Positions 1 to 6,541 are shown, numbered from the stretch's first letter. The stretch is 13,437 nucleotides of DNA from Candidatus Cloacimonadota bacterium (GCA_030638385.1 DAOWES010000004.1:1-13437), one strand, 5' to 3'. Notes: generated from the sequence alone by a model not told the origin. Numbers and translations: made by a program.

Positions 1-387
1 ATTATTTTGGATCGGAGCTATACCAAGCGTCACCTTTACTGATTTTGATTTGTTGTATTTATTGGCAATGTGAACAGCATCTGAAATTTCCCATATTTTA
101 ATAGGAATAGCTGCAAGTATTATTCCTGTACCAATTGTTAGAGCTTCTTTACTACCACCAACATCACCAGCAATACATATATTTCCTCCTACTAATAAAA
201 GCCCCATTTCAGTAAGTGAAAATCCTAATCCTCTTAACCAATTACCTGCATAAGCATGTCCTACGCCAAGTGGTAAAATTGCAAGCGTACCAGCCAAAAC
301 TGGAGACTTCTCAACCACAGGTTTTTCATCTGCCATAGAGACAATGACCATTGCCATCAGTAATATTATCATTAATATCTTCTTCAT
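1..387 (-). CDS. Exported/membrane protein, 5' portion only (DUF5683/TM2-like), cut by the window edge
   Basis: An open frame of 129 codons starts with ATG at 387 and runs off the left edge without a stop. An AAGGA site lies about 6 bases before the start. The product begins with a typical signal peptide or first membrane helix (MKKILMIILLMAMVIVSMA), then DEKPVVEKSPVLAG, then a Gly-rich hydrophobic stretch with GVGHAYAGNWLRGLGFSL, a second hydrophobic stretch ending in PIKIWEISDAVHIANKYNKS, and the start of a further segment. The 'G.GH.Y.GNW.RGL' phrase and the 'I(S)DA...AN.YN' end recall small TM2/DUF5683-type membrane proteins of the FCB group, but I recall the resemblance only loosely. It lies 15 bp behind the stop of the 403-915 gene, so the two are probably co-transcribed. 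Function unknown. Confidence 0.75.
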   Translation of the reverse strand, partial: MKKILMIILLMAMVIVSMADEKPVVEKSPVLAGTLAILPLGVGHAYAGNWLRGLGFSLTEMGLLLVGGNICIAGDVGGSKEALTIGTGIILAAIPIKIWEISDAVHIANKYNKSKSVKVTLGIAPIQNN

Positions 388-402
388 ATTTTTCCTTTTT
401 CT

Positions 403-915
403 TTAAAATGTAACAGCTAATCCAATGTTGATTAGATTTGATTGCAGACCTACATCAATTGAAGGGCGTAGATAAAATTTATCCTTTATTTTAAAGCTGT
501 ACCCATATCCAATTGTCACTACAGGCATAATCCAACCTGGATCATCCCCAATATCAGCAAAATTAAAGGGTGGCATGTAAGCAATTCCACCTTTTAATAT
601 TAAAAATGATTTTTCTCTATTTGTATTCCAAAATCTATTTGCTTGCAGATAGATACTATCGAAATGATGAGAATCCATAAATTCGAATGCAATTCCATGA
701 TGACTTTTAGCATGGGAACATAATTCATTCTTATAATTCAAAGTTGTTTCCCAGGCATGATCTTCATAAATATTCGCCATCCCAGCACCAACTCTTATAC
801 CTGAAAAAACACCGGTAGTTGGTGAAACAACAAATACCGGTGCTCTTTTTATTACTTTTGCAAATATCTGTGTTGTCATTAATAAAACAACTAGTGAAAT
901 AATTATCTTCCTCAT
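403..915 (-). CDS. Predicted outer-membrane beta-barrel protein, 170 aa
   Basis: The protein starts with a cleavable signal peptide (MRKIIISLVVLLMTTQIFAK) and ends in a phenylalanine after alternating hydrophobic residues (...NIGLAVTF), the usual ending of outer-membrane barrels. The body has short alternating strands rich in Gly, Tyr, Phe and Trp (GIRVGAGMAN, SFLILKGGIAYMPPF, VVTIGYGYSFKI, FYLRPSIDVGLQ). At 170 residues it would make a small barrel of about eight strands, of the OmpA-N/OmpW size class. GAAGGA lies 8 bases before ATG 915 and supports this start; nearby upstream ATG and GTG triplets are out of frame. It is the first gene of a probable two-gene unit with 1-387. I do not recognise a specific family. 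Confidence 0.75.
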   Translation of the reverse strand: MRKIIISLVVLLMTTQIFAKVIKRAPVFVVSPTTGVFSGIRVGAGMANIYEDHAWETTLNYKNELCSHAKSHHGIAFEFMDSHHFDSIYLQANRFWNTNREKSFLILKGGIAYMPPFNFADIGDDPGWIMPVVTIGYGYSFKIKDKFYLRPSIDVGLQSNLINIGLAVTF

Positions 916-1069
916 TCATCACGTCCTTCTACGTCATTATTTTTTTTAACATACGATAAATTTAAGTTAGCTAAACCAGCTTTTAACCCCACATTTGACT
1001 GAAGCAAATTACTTTCCGAATTGCAATAAGTCCCGTCAACCGAAATCAAAATACATATTCATATTTCCC

Positions 1070-1085
1070 CGCAAAGCGCGCAAAG
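1070..1085. repeat. CGCAAAG direct doublet, 9-bp period
   Basis: CGCAAAGCG is followed at once by CGCAAAG. It is GC-richer than the surrounding AT-rich spacer and resembles short intergenic repeats of the 'CGCAAAGACGCAAAG' kind that I recall from other environmental bacterial genomes. Two units only, so this is a relic at best. Confidence 0.4.
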
Positions 1086-1089
1086 AAAA

Positions 1090-1120
1090 CTTAAGTTATG
1101 TAGCTCCGGAAGCTTAAGTT
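1090..1120. repeat. Two CTTAAGTT palindromes 23 bp apart
   Basis: CTTAAGTT occurs at 1090-1097 and 1113-1120, separated by ATGTAGCTCCGGAAG. The first copy is part of the 10-bp palindrome AACTTAAGTT, and the spacer contains AGCTCCGGAAGCT, itself nearly self-complementary. Read on the minus strand, the unit is AACTTAAG + CTTCCGGAGCTAC + AT + AACTTAAG, which looks like one and a half units of a 23-bp tandem repeat. Function unknown. Confidence 0.45.
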
Positions 1121-1174
1121 CTGCACAATTAAATGTTTTGTAAAAGCTCACCCCGCCAGCTCTATTAGAGGGGA
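1117..1174 (+). repeat. Dispersed palindromic element, copy A (internally deleted)
   Basis: This copy reads AGTTCTGCACAATT, then TTTTGTAAAAGCTCACCCCG, then directly CTCTATTAGAGGGGATT. The left 31 nt (1127-1157) match 11872-11902 with about five differences. The right part (CTCTATTAGAGGGG) matches the palindrome at 13137-13150. It therefore carries both outer parts of copy C (13131-13212, inverted) with the middle missing, as expected for a deletion derivative. The 14-nt left end is the inverse of AATTATGCAGAACT at 11967-11980 with one difference. Confidence 0.6.
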
Positions 1175-1235
1175 TTATTCACACTCTGCGATTTCATTTT
1201 TCTTTAAAGAATTTTTTCGGTTAATTTTGTTGAAC

Positions 1236-1273
1236 TTATAAAAAGCCCTCCGGGAGCAAATTCCAAGAGGGCT
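1236..1273 (-). terminator. Intrinsic terminator on the minus strand, with no gene in front of it
   Basis: On the minus strand, AGCCCTC (1273-1267) pairs with GAGGGCT (1250-1244) across a 16-nt loop, and TTTTTATAAG follows at once. The plus strand has no T-run after the stem (GTGATTTAGG), so the signal points leftward. The nearest upstream minus-strand gene is more than 1 kb away, beyond the convergent efp unit. It may end an unannotated minus-strand RNA, block read-through, or be chance. Confidence 0.55.
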
Positions 1274-1438
1274 GTGATTTAGGAAGAAGCGTAATAGGGT
1301 GAACAACAATTTTTAATTCTTTTAAGAGTGAATCATTAGCTTAAAAGGTTATCGAAAAACTCGCAACTCTCCAATTATAAGAAGATACAATCAGTTTTGA
1401 CTTTTTTTTTCTTGCCATAAATTACCAACTGTTAATTT

Positions 1439-1469
1439 TTGAGCAATCAATAATTATATTTTGTATAAG
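1439..1469 (+). promoter_or_regulatory. Possible efp promoter
   Basis: TTGAGC at 1439-1444 is followed 19 bases later by TATAAG at 1464-1469, preceded by a TG (TGTATAAG). Both boxes are imperfect and the spacing is slightly long, but the position, about 44 bases before the efp start, is right. In so AT-rich a spacer, chance matches are easy. Confidence 0.3.
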
Positions 1470-1512
1470 TGGATGCTACATTATGCAAAAACAATAACTT
1501 AAGGAGTTTTAC

Positions 1513-2073
1513 ATGGTTAGTACGTCAGATATCAGAAATGGTATGATAATCAAGTTCAAAAATGATTTGTATGAATTTATAGAATTTTTACACGTAAAGC
1601 CTGGCAAAGGTGCTGCGTTTGTAAGATCTAAATTAAAAAATATCAAAACAGGAAAAGTGATAGATAATACATTTAGAGTTAGTGAAAAACTTGATGAAGT
1701 TAGAGTTGAAAAGCACAAGAAAGAATATCTTTATTTTGATGGTAATTTTTATGTATTCATGGATACAACCTCTTATGAGCAAATATCTGTTGATCCGGTT
1801 TTACTTATCGGGAAAGAGAACCTAATCATTGAGAACATGATTGTAACAATGAAAATCGATGATGAAGATAATATTATAGGCTTGGAGCTTCCAATTTCAG
1901 TAATTCAAGAGATTGCTGAATGTGAGCCCAATGTGAAGGGAAATTCTGCTTCTGTTAGTGGAAAAAAAGCCATCACTGATCGTGGATTAGATATTAATGT
2001 TCCATTCTTCATTGAAGTTGGAGACAAAATTAAAATCGACACCAGAAATGGTAAATATCAAGAAAGAGTTTAA
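1513..2073 (+). CDS. efp: Translation elongation factor P
   Basis: EF-P binds the ribosome between the P and E sites and relieves stalling at consecutive prolines. The 186-residue length is the family norm. The N-terminal KOW-like domain has the tip loop HVKPGKGAAFVRSKLKN, with K32 in the PGKG turn as the residue expected to carry a post-translational modification. The middle OB domain follows (about 66-128), and the C-terminal OB domain ends in the signature DRGLDINVPFFIEVGDKIKIDTR...Y. AAGGAG at 1501-1506 sits 6 bases before the ATG and fixes the start. No lysine-modifying enzyme (EpmA, EarP or YmfI type) is in the window; a lysine rather than arginine at position 32 argues against the EarP rhamnosyl route. 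The next gene follows after 29 bp, and the pair ends in a strong terminator. Confidence 0.97.
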   Translation: MVSTSDIRNGMIIKFKNDLYEFIEFLHVKPGKGAAFVRSKLKNIKTGKVIDNTFRVSEKLDEVRVEKHKKEYLYFDGNFYVFMDTTSYEQISVDPVLLIGKENLIIENMIVTMKIDDEDNIIGLELPISVIQEIAECEPNVKGNSASVSGKKAITDRGLDINVPFFIEVGDKIKIDTRNGKYQERV

Positions 2074-2102
2074 AAAAAAAAGAACAATAAAGGAGATCTA
2101 AA

Positions 2103-2309
2103 ATGCCAAAAGGAAGAGCTTTCGCTGCAAGACTTGCGCACGAGATCAGTACAGAAGGTAAAGTAATGTGCCCAACATGCAATACCGAGGTTAAAAAGGT
2201 CAAATTGATCAGAAACAAAAAATCAAAAGCTAACACATGGGCTCCAAAATATGAGTTTAAAAGTATGTGTAAATGTAATGAAAAAGACATTATGGCTGGT
2301 AAAATCTAA
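2103..2309 (+). CDS. Small basic CxxC...CxC protein, putative zinc ribbon, 68 aa
   Basis: I do not recognise the family. The protein is short and very basic (many K and R). It has four cysteines arranged as two pairs: C23-P-T-C26 and C56-K-C58, with an intervening basic segment (VKKVKLIRNKKSKAN, then TWAPKYEFKSM). That spacing is consistent with a single zinc ribbon like those of small ribosome- or RNA-associated proteins, but metal binding is inferred. AAAGGAGAT just before the ATG is a strong ribosome site. It lies 29 bp behind efp and 21 bp ahead of an intrinsic terminator, so it is almost certainly co-transcribed with efp. This invites, but does not prove, a translation-related role. Confidence 0.85.
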   Translation: MPKGRAFAARLAHEISTEGKVMCPTCNTEVKKVKLIRNKKSKANTWAPKYEFKSMCKCNEKDIMAGKI

Positions 2310-2330
2310 ATTTAAGATCCAGTAACTCTT

Positions 2331-2363
2331 AATAGCCTCCAAATCTTGGAGGCTATTTTTTTT
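2331..2363 (+). terminator. Strong intrinsic terminator of the efp unit
   Basis: AATAGCCTCCAA (2331-2342) pairs perfectly over 12 bp with TTGGAGGCTATT (2346-2357) across an ATC loop, followed by a run of T (2356-2363). It ends the efp and small-cysteine-protein transcript. On the minus strand, an A-rich side gives a weaker T-run, so it may also serve the convergent DUF58 operon. Confidence 0.93.
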
Positions 2364-2449
2364 ATTTAAACATATCCAACAACGAATCACAGTTAAATGA
2401 AAAAAAATTAAGGCATTAAAATCTAATTTCTACGAGTCGAGGCTCTGCA

Positions 2450-3331
2450 TTACATCATTTTACTACGCTTAATTAAATAGTGCAAAAGTGCTTCATCAAA
2501 AGGTGTAGTGGTAGTAATTGGTTGATATTCGATGAATGATTGATGGCAACGTGTTTTTAAATATTCGCAATTTTGCTGATAAGCCTTTTGATAATCTTTG
2601 CGAATTTGCCAAGGATTAACAGTTACTTTTTCGCCGGTTTCCGAATCGATAAATTCCGTTTCCTGTTTAAAGTTAAGATCAATCTCTTTGGCATCTTGCA
2701 AATGAAACAAAATAACTTCATGCTTGTGATGGCGAAAGTGCTGTAACCCTTGCAGAATTTTATCGGGATCATCCATCATATCTGAGATCAAAATGATTAG
2801 ACCACGCTTTTTAATGCGTTCAGCCAAACTATGCAATACTTGTGCTGTGTTTGTTTTGGCTTGTGGTTGCAAGTTATGCAATGTCTTAAATAAGATAGTA
2901 AGATAACTACGCATCGATCGCGGTGGAATGTAGTTTGTTATTTTGTTTGTATAAGAAAGCAAGCCCACAGCATCTTGTTGAGAAATCATCAAATAGGCCA
3001 GCGCAGAAGCAAAAGCTTTAGCGTATTCAAGCTTGCTGGTTTTCCCACTAGCATAGCCCATTGAGGCGCTATGATCAACGATTAGGTAAGATTTTAAGTT
3101 TGTTTCTTCTTCATAACGCTTGATGTAATAACGATTTGTTTTTGCATAAACTTTCCAATCAAGATTATTGATAGAATCTCCGGAATTATATTGGCGATAA
3201 TCGGAAAATTCCACACTAAAACCATGATATGGAGATTTGTGTAAACCTACGATAAAACCTTCTACAATAAGCCTGGCTCGAAGATTGAATTTGCTAATAT
3301 TAGCTATAAATTCTTCGTTGAGATATTTCAT
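2450..3331 (-). CDS. DUF58 / von Willebrand factor A domain protein, 293 aa
   Basis: The N-terminal DUF58 signature is clear at residues 35-77 (YHGFSVEFSDYRQYNSGDSI, then NNLDWKVYAKTNRYYIKRYEEE). A vWA fold follows with a complete metal site: D86-H-S88-A-S90 (DxSxS), a Thr at about 160-162, and D184 in LISDMMDD. The 293-residue length is full for the soluble type. Such proteins usually sit next to a MoxR-family AAA+ ATPase and Bat membrane proteins and are thought to act in complex assembly or metal insertion. No MoxR gene is in this window. It is last in the minus-strand cluster, 73 bp behind the two-helix protein. No clear Shine-Dalgarno precedes ATG 3331; instead a duplicated ATGAAATATCT lies 14 bp upstream. 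Activity and partners are unknown. Confidence 0.93.
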   Translation of the reverse strand: MKYLNEEFIANISKFNLRARLIVEGFIVGLHKSPYHGFSVEFSDYRQYNSGDSINNLDWKVYAKTNRYYIKRYEEETNLKSYLIVDHSASMGYASGKTSKLEYAKAFASALAYLMISQQDAVGLLSYTNKITNYIPPRSMRSYLTILFKTLHNLQPQAKTNTAQVLHSLAERIKKRGLIILISDMMDDPDKILQGLQHFRHHKHEVILFHLQDAKEIDLNFKQETEFIDSETGEKVTVNPWQIRKDYQKAYQQNCEYLKTRCHQSFIEYQPITTTTPFDEALLHYLIKRSKMM

Positions 3332-3345
3332 ATAAGATATTTCAT
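3328..3345 (-). other. Five-codon upstream mini-frame overlapping the DUF58 start
   Basis: On the minus strand, ATGAAATATCT occurs twice, 14 bp apart. The first copy gives ATG AAA TAT CTT ATA TGA (MKYLI), and its TGA overlaps the ATG of the DUF58 gene, which begins with the near-identical MKYLN. Neither copy has a visible Shine-Dalgarno. A local tandem duplication explains the pattern; translational coupling is possible but unproven. Confidence 0.4.
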
Positions 3346-3404
3346 ATTAAGATATATTAGTTTGAGAAAATTTGATTCATAGTGAATCTATTGGAATCTC
3401 TCAA

Positions 3405-3587
3405 TTATTTGTTATGCTTCTTAAATCCCACCATTATGGAAGCAGGAAAGAGAATAACATAAGCCACTATCAAGATTACTACAGAAATTGTATTATCACC
3501 GGTAGCCATAATAGCGTAGCCGACAATTGTAAAAATAATTGCTACGATTAATAATATTAAATTGGTTTTTCTAAATTCAAATTTCAT
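3405..3587 (-). CDS. Small two-helix membrane protein, DUF3098-like, 60 aa
   Basis: The start is put at ATG 3587 (MKFEFRKTN...), not at an upstream in-frame ATG at 3614: AAAGGAG lies 5-6 bases before 3587, and the upstream start would overlap the end of the TPR gene. The product has a short amphipathic start (FEFRKTN), a first membrane helix (LILLIVAIIFTIVGYAIMAT), a short GDNT turn, a second helix (ISVVILIVAYVILFPASIMV) and a basic tail (GFKKHNK). Length and layout match the small DUF3098-type membrane proteins common in the FCB group. Its gene starts 19 bp behind the TPR lipoprotein gene, so they are probably co-transcribed. Role unknown. Confidence 0.8.
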   Translation of the reverse strand: MKFEFRKTNLILLIVAIIFTIVGYAIMATGDNTISVVILIVAYVILFPASIMVGFKKHNK

Positions 3588-3606
3588 TGTTTCTCCTTTT
3601 TTCAAA

Positions 3607-5553
3607 TTACTCATTTATCTCAGGTGATTTTTGGTTAAAATGCTTTTCCAAAAGTTTTTTGGAAGCAATTACAGATTCTTCATCATTATTAAGCATAATT
3701 GCTCTAATTAGAAATTCTTGAGCTTTATCCATTTTATTTAATTTAAGATAGACTTCGCCAAAATGATAAGCGATGGCACTATCTACCAAATTTTGAGAGC
3801 AATGTTTTTCTAATATCTCAATTGCTTGCTGATAATTTCCTTTCCGAAAGTGAAGCCAAGCTAAACTATCCCAAATCATTCTATTCTCAGAATCAATTTC
3901 CAAAGCTTTTTCCAAATATATTTGGGCTTCATCATATCTAGCTGATATCTGAAAATCTGCAATCGTATAACCTAGCGAATTTAACATCTCAGAGCTTTCA
4001 GGGTATAAGATTAATCCTTTTTCCAAATATCCTAAACCACTTTCTTTTGTTTCTTTATTACTAACGATCATTGAGCAGAAAATGAAAATATGTTCCGATG
4101 GCTTGAGATTATCTTCTAACTCTTTCTCAAGAATGGTTAAGGCTAACTCTTTTTCTCCGTTCTCATAATAATGAATAGCAATAAATTCAATTGTGCTAAA
4201 AGCTATATCATCAATATACTCAAGGATTTTTTGGGCATGAGAAATATTTTTTGCCTCCAAACATATTCGGGCAGCCTGAAATATTAGATTTGTTTCCACA
4301 AAAAAATCTTCCGGAATCTCTTCCAAATACTGCATTGCACTATCATATTCTTCTACGGAAGCTTTTAGAATAGCTTGTAAAAACGTGGTAGCTTCAGGAT
4401 CATCAAATAATTCATTGATTCCATTCCAAAAATAATTTCTTCCTTCAACTTCCAAATTGGGGTATATCTCATTTAAAATAAATGCTGTTTCAGAAAGATT
4501 ATCAAGCATTAAGATGGAACTAAAAGTTTTTTCGTAATGGCCCAATTTACTCCAGGCATTAGCCAAATTCATAATCAGGTATTTCTTGGATAAAAGATCA
4601 TTTCGAAAAACTATTTTGCTGCCAACATTTATAGCAGTTTCCCAATCTTGCAAATAAACTGCTGCCGAAAATATTAATTCGAGATTATAGGTCGAGCTGG
4701 AATCTATGAAATAGGGTACACTTTGTAATATCTGTTCATATTTACCATTTCTTTGTAGATTCGTTAAATAATAGCTGGCAATTTCATCTATCAAATGTTG
4801 CCCTGCTTGCAAATTTGCCAAAATTAGATTTGAAAAAACCTGCTCAACTCCCAAATTATCATACAGCTCTGCCAACTCTTTTTGCGAAATATTTACCTCT
4901 GTCCATTTTTGATAAATTTTACCAACTATATCTAGCACTTTTTCTTTATCATCAGCAAATTCAAAGGCAACACTAATAACTTCATTTACATTTTCCCATT
5001 CAAACCCCAAAGCTTGTTCCAATAACTCTTTGTCAGATTTATTGTGATACTTGAGTTCATAATAATATTTTAGTGAATAGATTCGCATTGAAGGATATTT
5101 TTCTACTTGCAATGCGAGAATCTCCATAAATTTGGAGCTATCCTCTTTGTACTGGTAAACATTCATCAGAGAGTCCAAAATCTTATGGGAGATGATACCT
5201 CTTTGAACATATTCATTTCCAAGTTCGATTACCTTATCGGCATAGGAGGCATTGTTTATCATCAAAACTTCCATAATTTCCAGAATCATCTCTTTTATAA
5301 AAACATTATCCGGCGCTTGTTCATCTGCTTTTTCATATAATTGCAACGCTAATGGGATATTCCCTTCTTGCAGAGCAATTTCTGCCATATTAAAATAATA
5401 AACAGAAAAATTATTGGAAATTCTTGGATTTGCTTGAGGTTTAATTTCTAAGCTTTTTTGATTGTTAATTGAGGAACAAGCAGCTAAATTTATTAGTATG
5501 AGCATAAAAAGGGACTTATAAAAAGCCCCTATTTTCTTATTAAGATGTTTCAT
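3607..5553 (-). CDS. TPR-repeat lipoprotein, 648 aa
   Basis: The N-terminus is a lipoprotein signal: basic start (MKHLNKK), hydrophobic core, and lipobox LAAC with C26 as the lipidated residue. Ser follows the Cys, which by the enterobacterial rule favours the outer membrane. The rest is almost all helical TPR-like repeats. One is near residues 50-85 (YYFNMAEIALQEGNIPLALQ...YEKADEQAPDN). A clear block lies in the last 130 residues, with NSLGYTIADF (525-534), DEAQIYLEKALEIDSEN and DSLAWLHFRKGNYQQAIEIL (562-581). TPR lipoproteins of this type scaffold complexes at the inner face of the outer membrane; the partner here is not visible. It lies 28 bp behind the YjbH-like barrel gene. Only a distant AAGGA (13 bases) precedes the ATG, but the signal peptide fixes the start. 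Confidence 0.9.
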   Translation of the reverse strand: MKHLNKKIGAFYKSLFMLILINLAACSSINNQKSLEIKPQANPRISNNFSVYYFNMAEIALQEGNIPLALQLYEKADEQAPDNVFIKEMILEIMEVLMINNASYADKVIELGNEYVQRGIISHKILDSLMNVYQYKEDSSKFMEILALQVEKYPSMRIYSLKYYYELKYHNKSDKELLEQALGFEWENVNEVISVAFEFADDKEKVLDIVGKIYQKWTEVNISQKELAELYDNLGVEQVFSNLILANLQAGQHLIDEIASYYLTNLQRNGKYEQILQSVPYFIDSSSTYNLELIFSAAVYLQDWETAINVGSKIVFRNDLLSKKYLIMNLANAWSKLGHYEKTFSSILMLDNLSETAFILNEIYPNLEVEGRNYFWNGINELFDDPEATTFLQAILKASVEEYDSAMQYLEEIPEDFFVETNLIFQAARICLEAKNISHAQKILEYIDDIAFSTIEFIAIHYYENGEKELALTILEKELEDNLKPSEHIFIFCSMIVSNKETKESGLGYLEKGLILYPESSEMLNSLGYTIADFQISARYDEAQIYLEKALEIDSENRMIWDSLAWLHFRKGNYQQAIEILEKHCSQNLVDSAIAYHFGEVYLKLNKMDKAQEFLIRAIMLNNDEESVIASKKLLEKHFNQKSPEINE

Positions 5554-5581
5554 AGTTTTGGTAAAATCCTTATTTCATCAA

Positions 5582-6358
5582 TTAGAACGACATATAATAA
5601 AACAACGAAATTGTCCTATCTGCTCCATTAATATTATCATGATTTTTCAGAAGATCTTTAAAAGCTATTTTAGCCACCAAATTTTCGGTGAAGTGAATAT
5701 CAAAACCGGCATTAAGGTAGCCTCTTTTTTTACCACTGAGTTCAGTAACAAGCTCGTCGATGTAGTCATCATTATCGTTCCAAGCTGTATCATAATCAGC
5801 ACAGAAAACAATCATCTCGCCAATTGATTTATCTATCCCCAAAAATATATTTGGATCTTTATCTTTGTCATCTGTTTCCAAACTATAGTTTACTCCCAAA
5901 TGAATTCCAAGATTTCCCAAAAAACTACGATTTGAACTAGCGACTATATAAAATCCTTTTGATTTGATATCGAACCTTTTAACTTCAACTCCATCTTCAT
6001 CTGTTAAAGAATAAAATTTCCCGTGTCCTTGAGAATCATAGCCAAGAGCTATCGCAGGAAAATTTGCACTTTCATCTATAATTCTAAATTTTGCAGAAAA
6101 CTCTACTTGATCATGCCAAACTGGTTCTTCATTTCCGACTACTTTTTCTGCTCCATAAGAAACTCCAAACATAAAACGAGGAAAAAGCCCAACCCTGGTA
6201 CCAATAATCATACCATTATCTTTATAAAGTTTCATCGAAAGCTCTGCTTCACCTCTTTGCAAGATGCCGGCTGTTGGAGCCTCGATAAGACAATTCTGCT
6301 CAAAGGCAAAAGCAACCGTTACTGCAAAAATCATTAATACGACTAAAATTTTCTTCAT
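5582..6358 (-). CDS. YjbH-like outer-membrane protein, 258 aa
   Basis: A signal peptide (MKKILVVLMIFAVTVAFA) leads into a barrel-like protein ending in SLFYYMSF, a phenylalanine-terminal outer-membrane sorting signal. The segment APTAGILQRGEAELSMKLY (27-45), RVGLFPRFMFGVSYGAEKV (55-73), FRIIDESANFPAIALGYDSQG (91-111) and KGFYIVASSN...GNLGIHLGVNYS (134-159) are the conserved phrases I associate with YjbH-like barrels of the FCB group. YjbH proteins in proteobacteria accompany surface polysaccharide genes, but none are seen here. AAGGGGA lies 6 bases before ATG 6358. It is the first gene of the minus-strand cluster, with the TPR lipoprotein gene 28 bp downstream, so the pair may work together at the outer membrane. 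Confidence 0.85.
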   Translation of the reverse strand: MKKILVVLMIFAVTVAFAFEQNCLIEAPTAGILQRGEAELSMKLYKDNGMIIGTRVGLFPRFMFGVSYGAEKVVGNEEPVWHDQVEFSAKFRIIDESANFPAIALGYDSQGHGKFYSLTDEDGVEVKRFDIKSKGFYIVASSNRSFLGNLGIHLGVNYSLETDDKDKDPNIFLGIDKSIGEMIVFCADYDTAWNDNDDYIDELVTELSGKKRGYLNAGFDIHFTENLVAKIAFKDLLKNHDNINGADRTISLFYYMSF

Positions 6359-6455
6359 CTTATTCCCCTTTTTATATATTCATAAAACTATTTTTTCACT
6401 GCCATTATTCCATATCGACAATGCACATTAAATTTTGCGAGAACTATTAGTCAAG

Positions 6456-6482
6456 ATTATATCTAACCTAGAAAGCCAACAA
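6456..6482 (-). promoter_or_regulatory. Possible promoter of the minus-strand envelope cluster
   Basis: On the minus strand, a perfect TATAAT lies at 6461-6456. The best -35 candidate is TTGTTG at 6482-6477, only 15 bases away and so poorly spaced. It falls between the terminator at 6512-6541 and the first gene of the cluster, about 95 bases before its start, which is where a promoter is expected. Confidence 0.35.
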
Positions 6483-6511
6483 GATGCGGGAAGAGGCAAG
6501 AAAATCTTAGA

Positions 6512-6541
6512 GCAAAAGAAAACCCACATATTACTGTGGGT
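6512..6541 (-). terminator. Intrinsic terminator of the SPOR-protein gene
   Basis: On the minus strand, ACCCACA (6541-6535) pairs with TGTGGGT (6528-6522) across GTAATA, followed by TTTCTTTTGC. It lies about 30 bases after the stop of the 6571-8010 gene. The plus strand also has a T-run (6546-6552) after the stem, so it may work both ways. Confidence 0.8.

Larger units (their letters stand above)
916..1512. other. 597-bp gene-free spacer with repeat relics, a minus-strand terminator and the efp leader
   Basis: No credible gene lies between the divergent 403-915 and efp genes. The stretch holds a CGCAAAG doublet (1070-1085), two CTTAAGTT palindromes 23 bp apart (1090-1120), one copy of the dispersed CACCCCG/CTCTA..AGAGGGG element (1117-1174), a minus-strand terminator-like hairpin (1236-1273) and a possible efp promoter (1439-1469). 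On the minus strand, a 25-codon frame (MARKKKSKL...) opens between efp and that hairpin, but it has no clear ribosome site and is not called. Confidence 0.6.

Noticed and set aside
1509..1718. Minus-strand open frame opposite efp
   Set aside because: It lies wholly antisense to the strongly supported efp start, has a Ser/Leu/Phe-rich composition typical of antisense frames and no ribosome site.
2430..2439. CTACGAGTCG shared with copy C of the palindromic element (13158-13167)
   Set aside because: Only 10 nt match, and none of the other parts (core, CACCCCG, CCCCTCT) is nearby. Could be chance.
3374..3388. GATTCA-TAG-TGAATC hairpin between the two-helix protein and DUF58 genes
   Set aside because: A six-pair AT-rich stem without a clear T-run; too weak to call a terminator and more likely chance.
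3588..3614. Nine-codon longer start of the two-helix protein (ATG 3614)
   Set aside because: It would overlap the end of the TPR gene, while a textbook AAAGGAG sits just before ATG 3587.
5558..6337. Plus-strand frames opposite the YjbH-like gene
   Set aside because: They overlap a gene with signal peptide and family motifs, and have no signal of their own.
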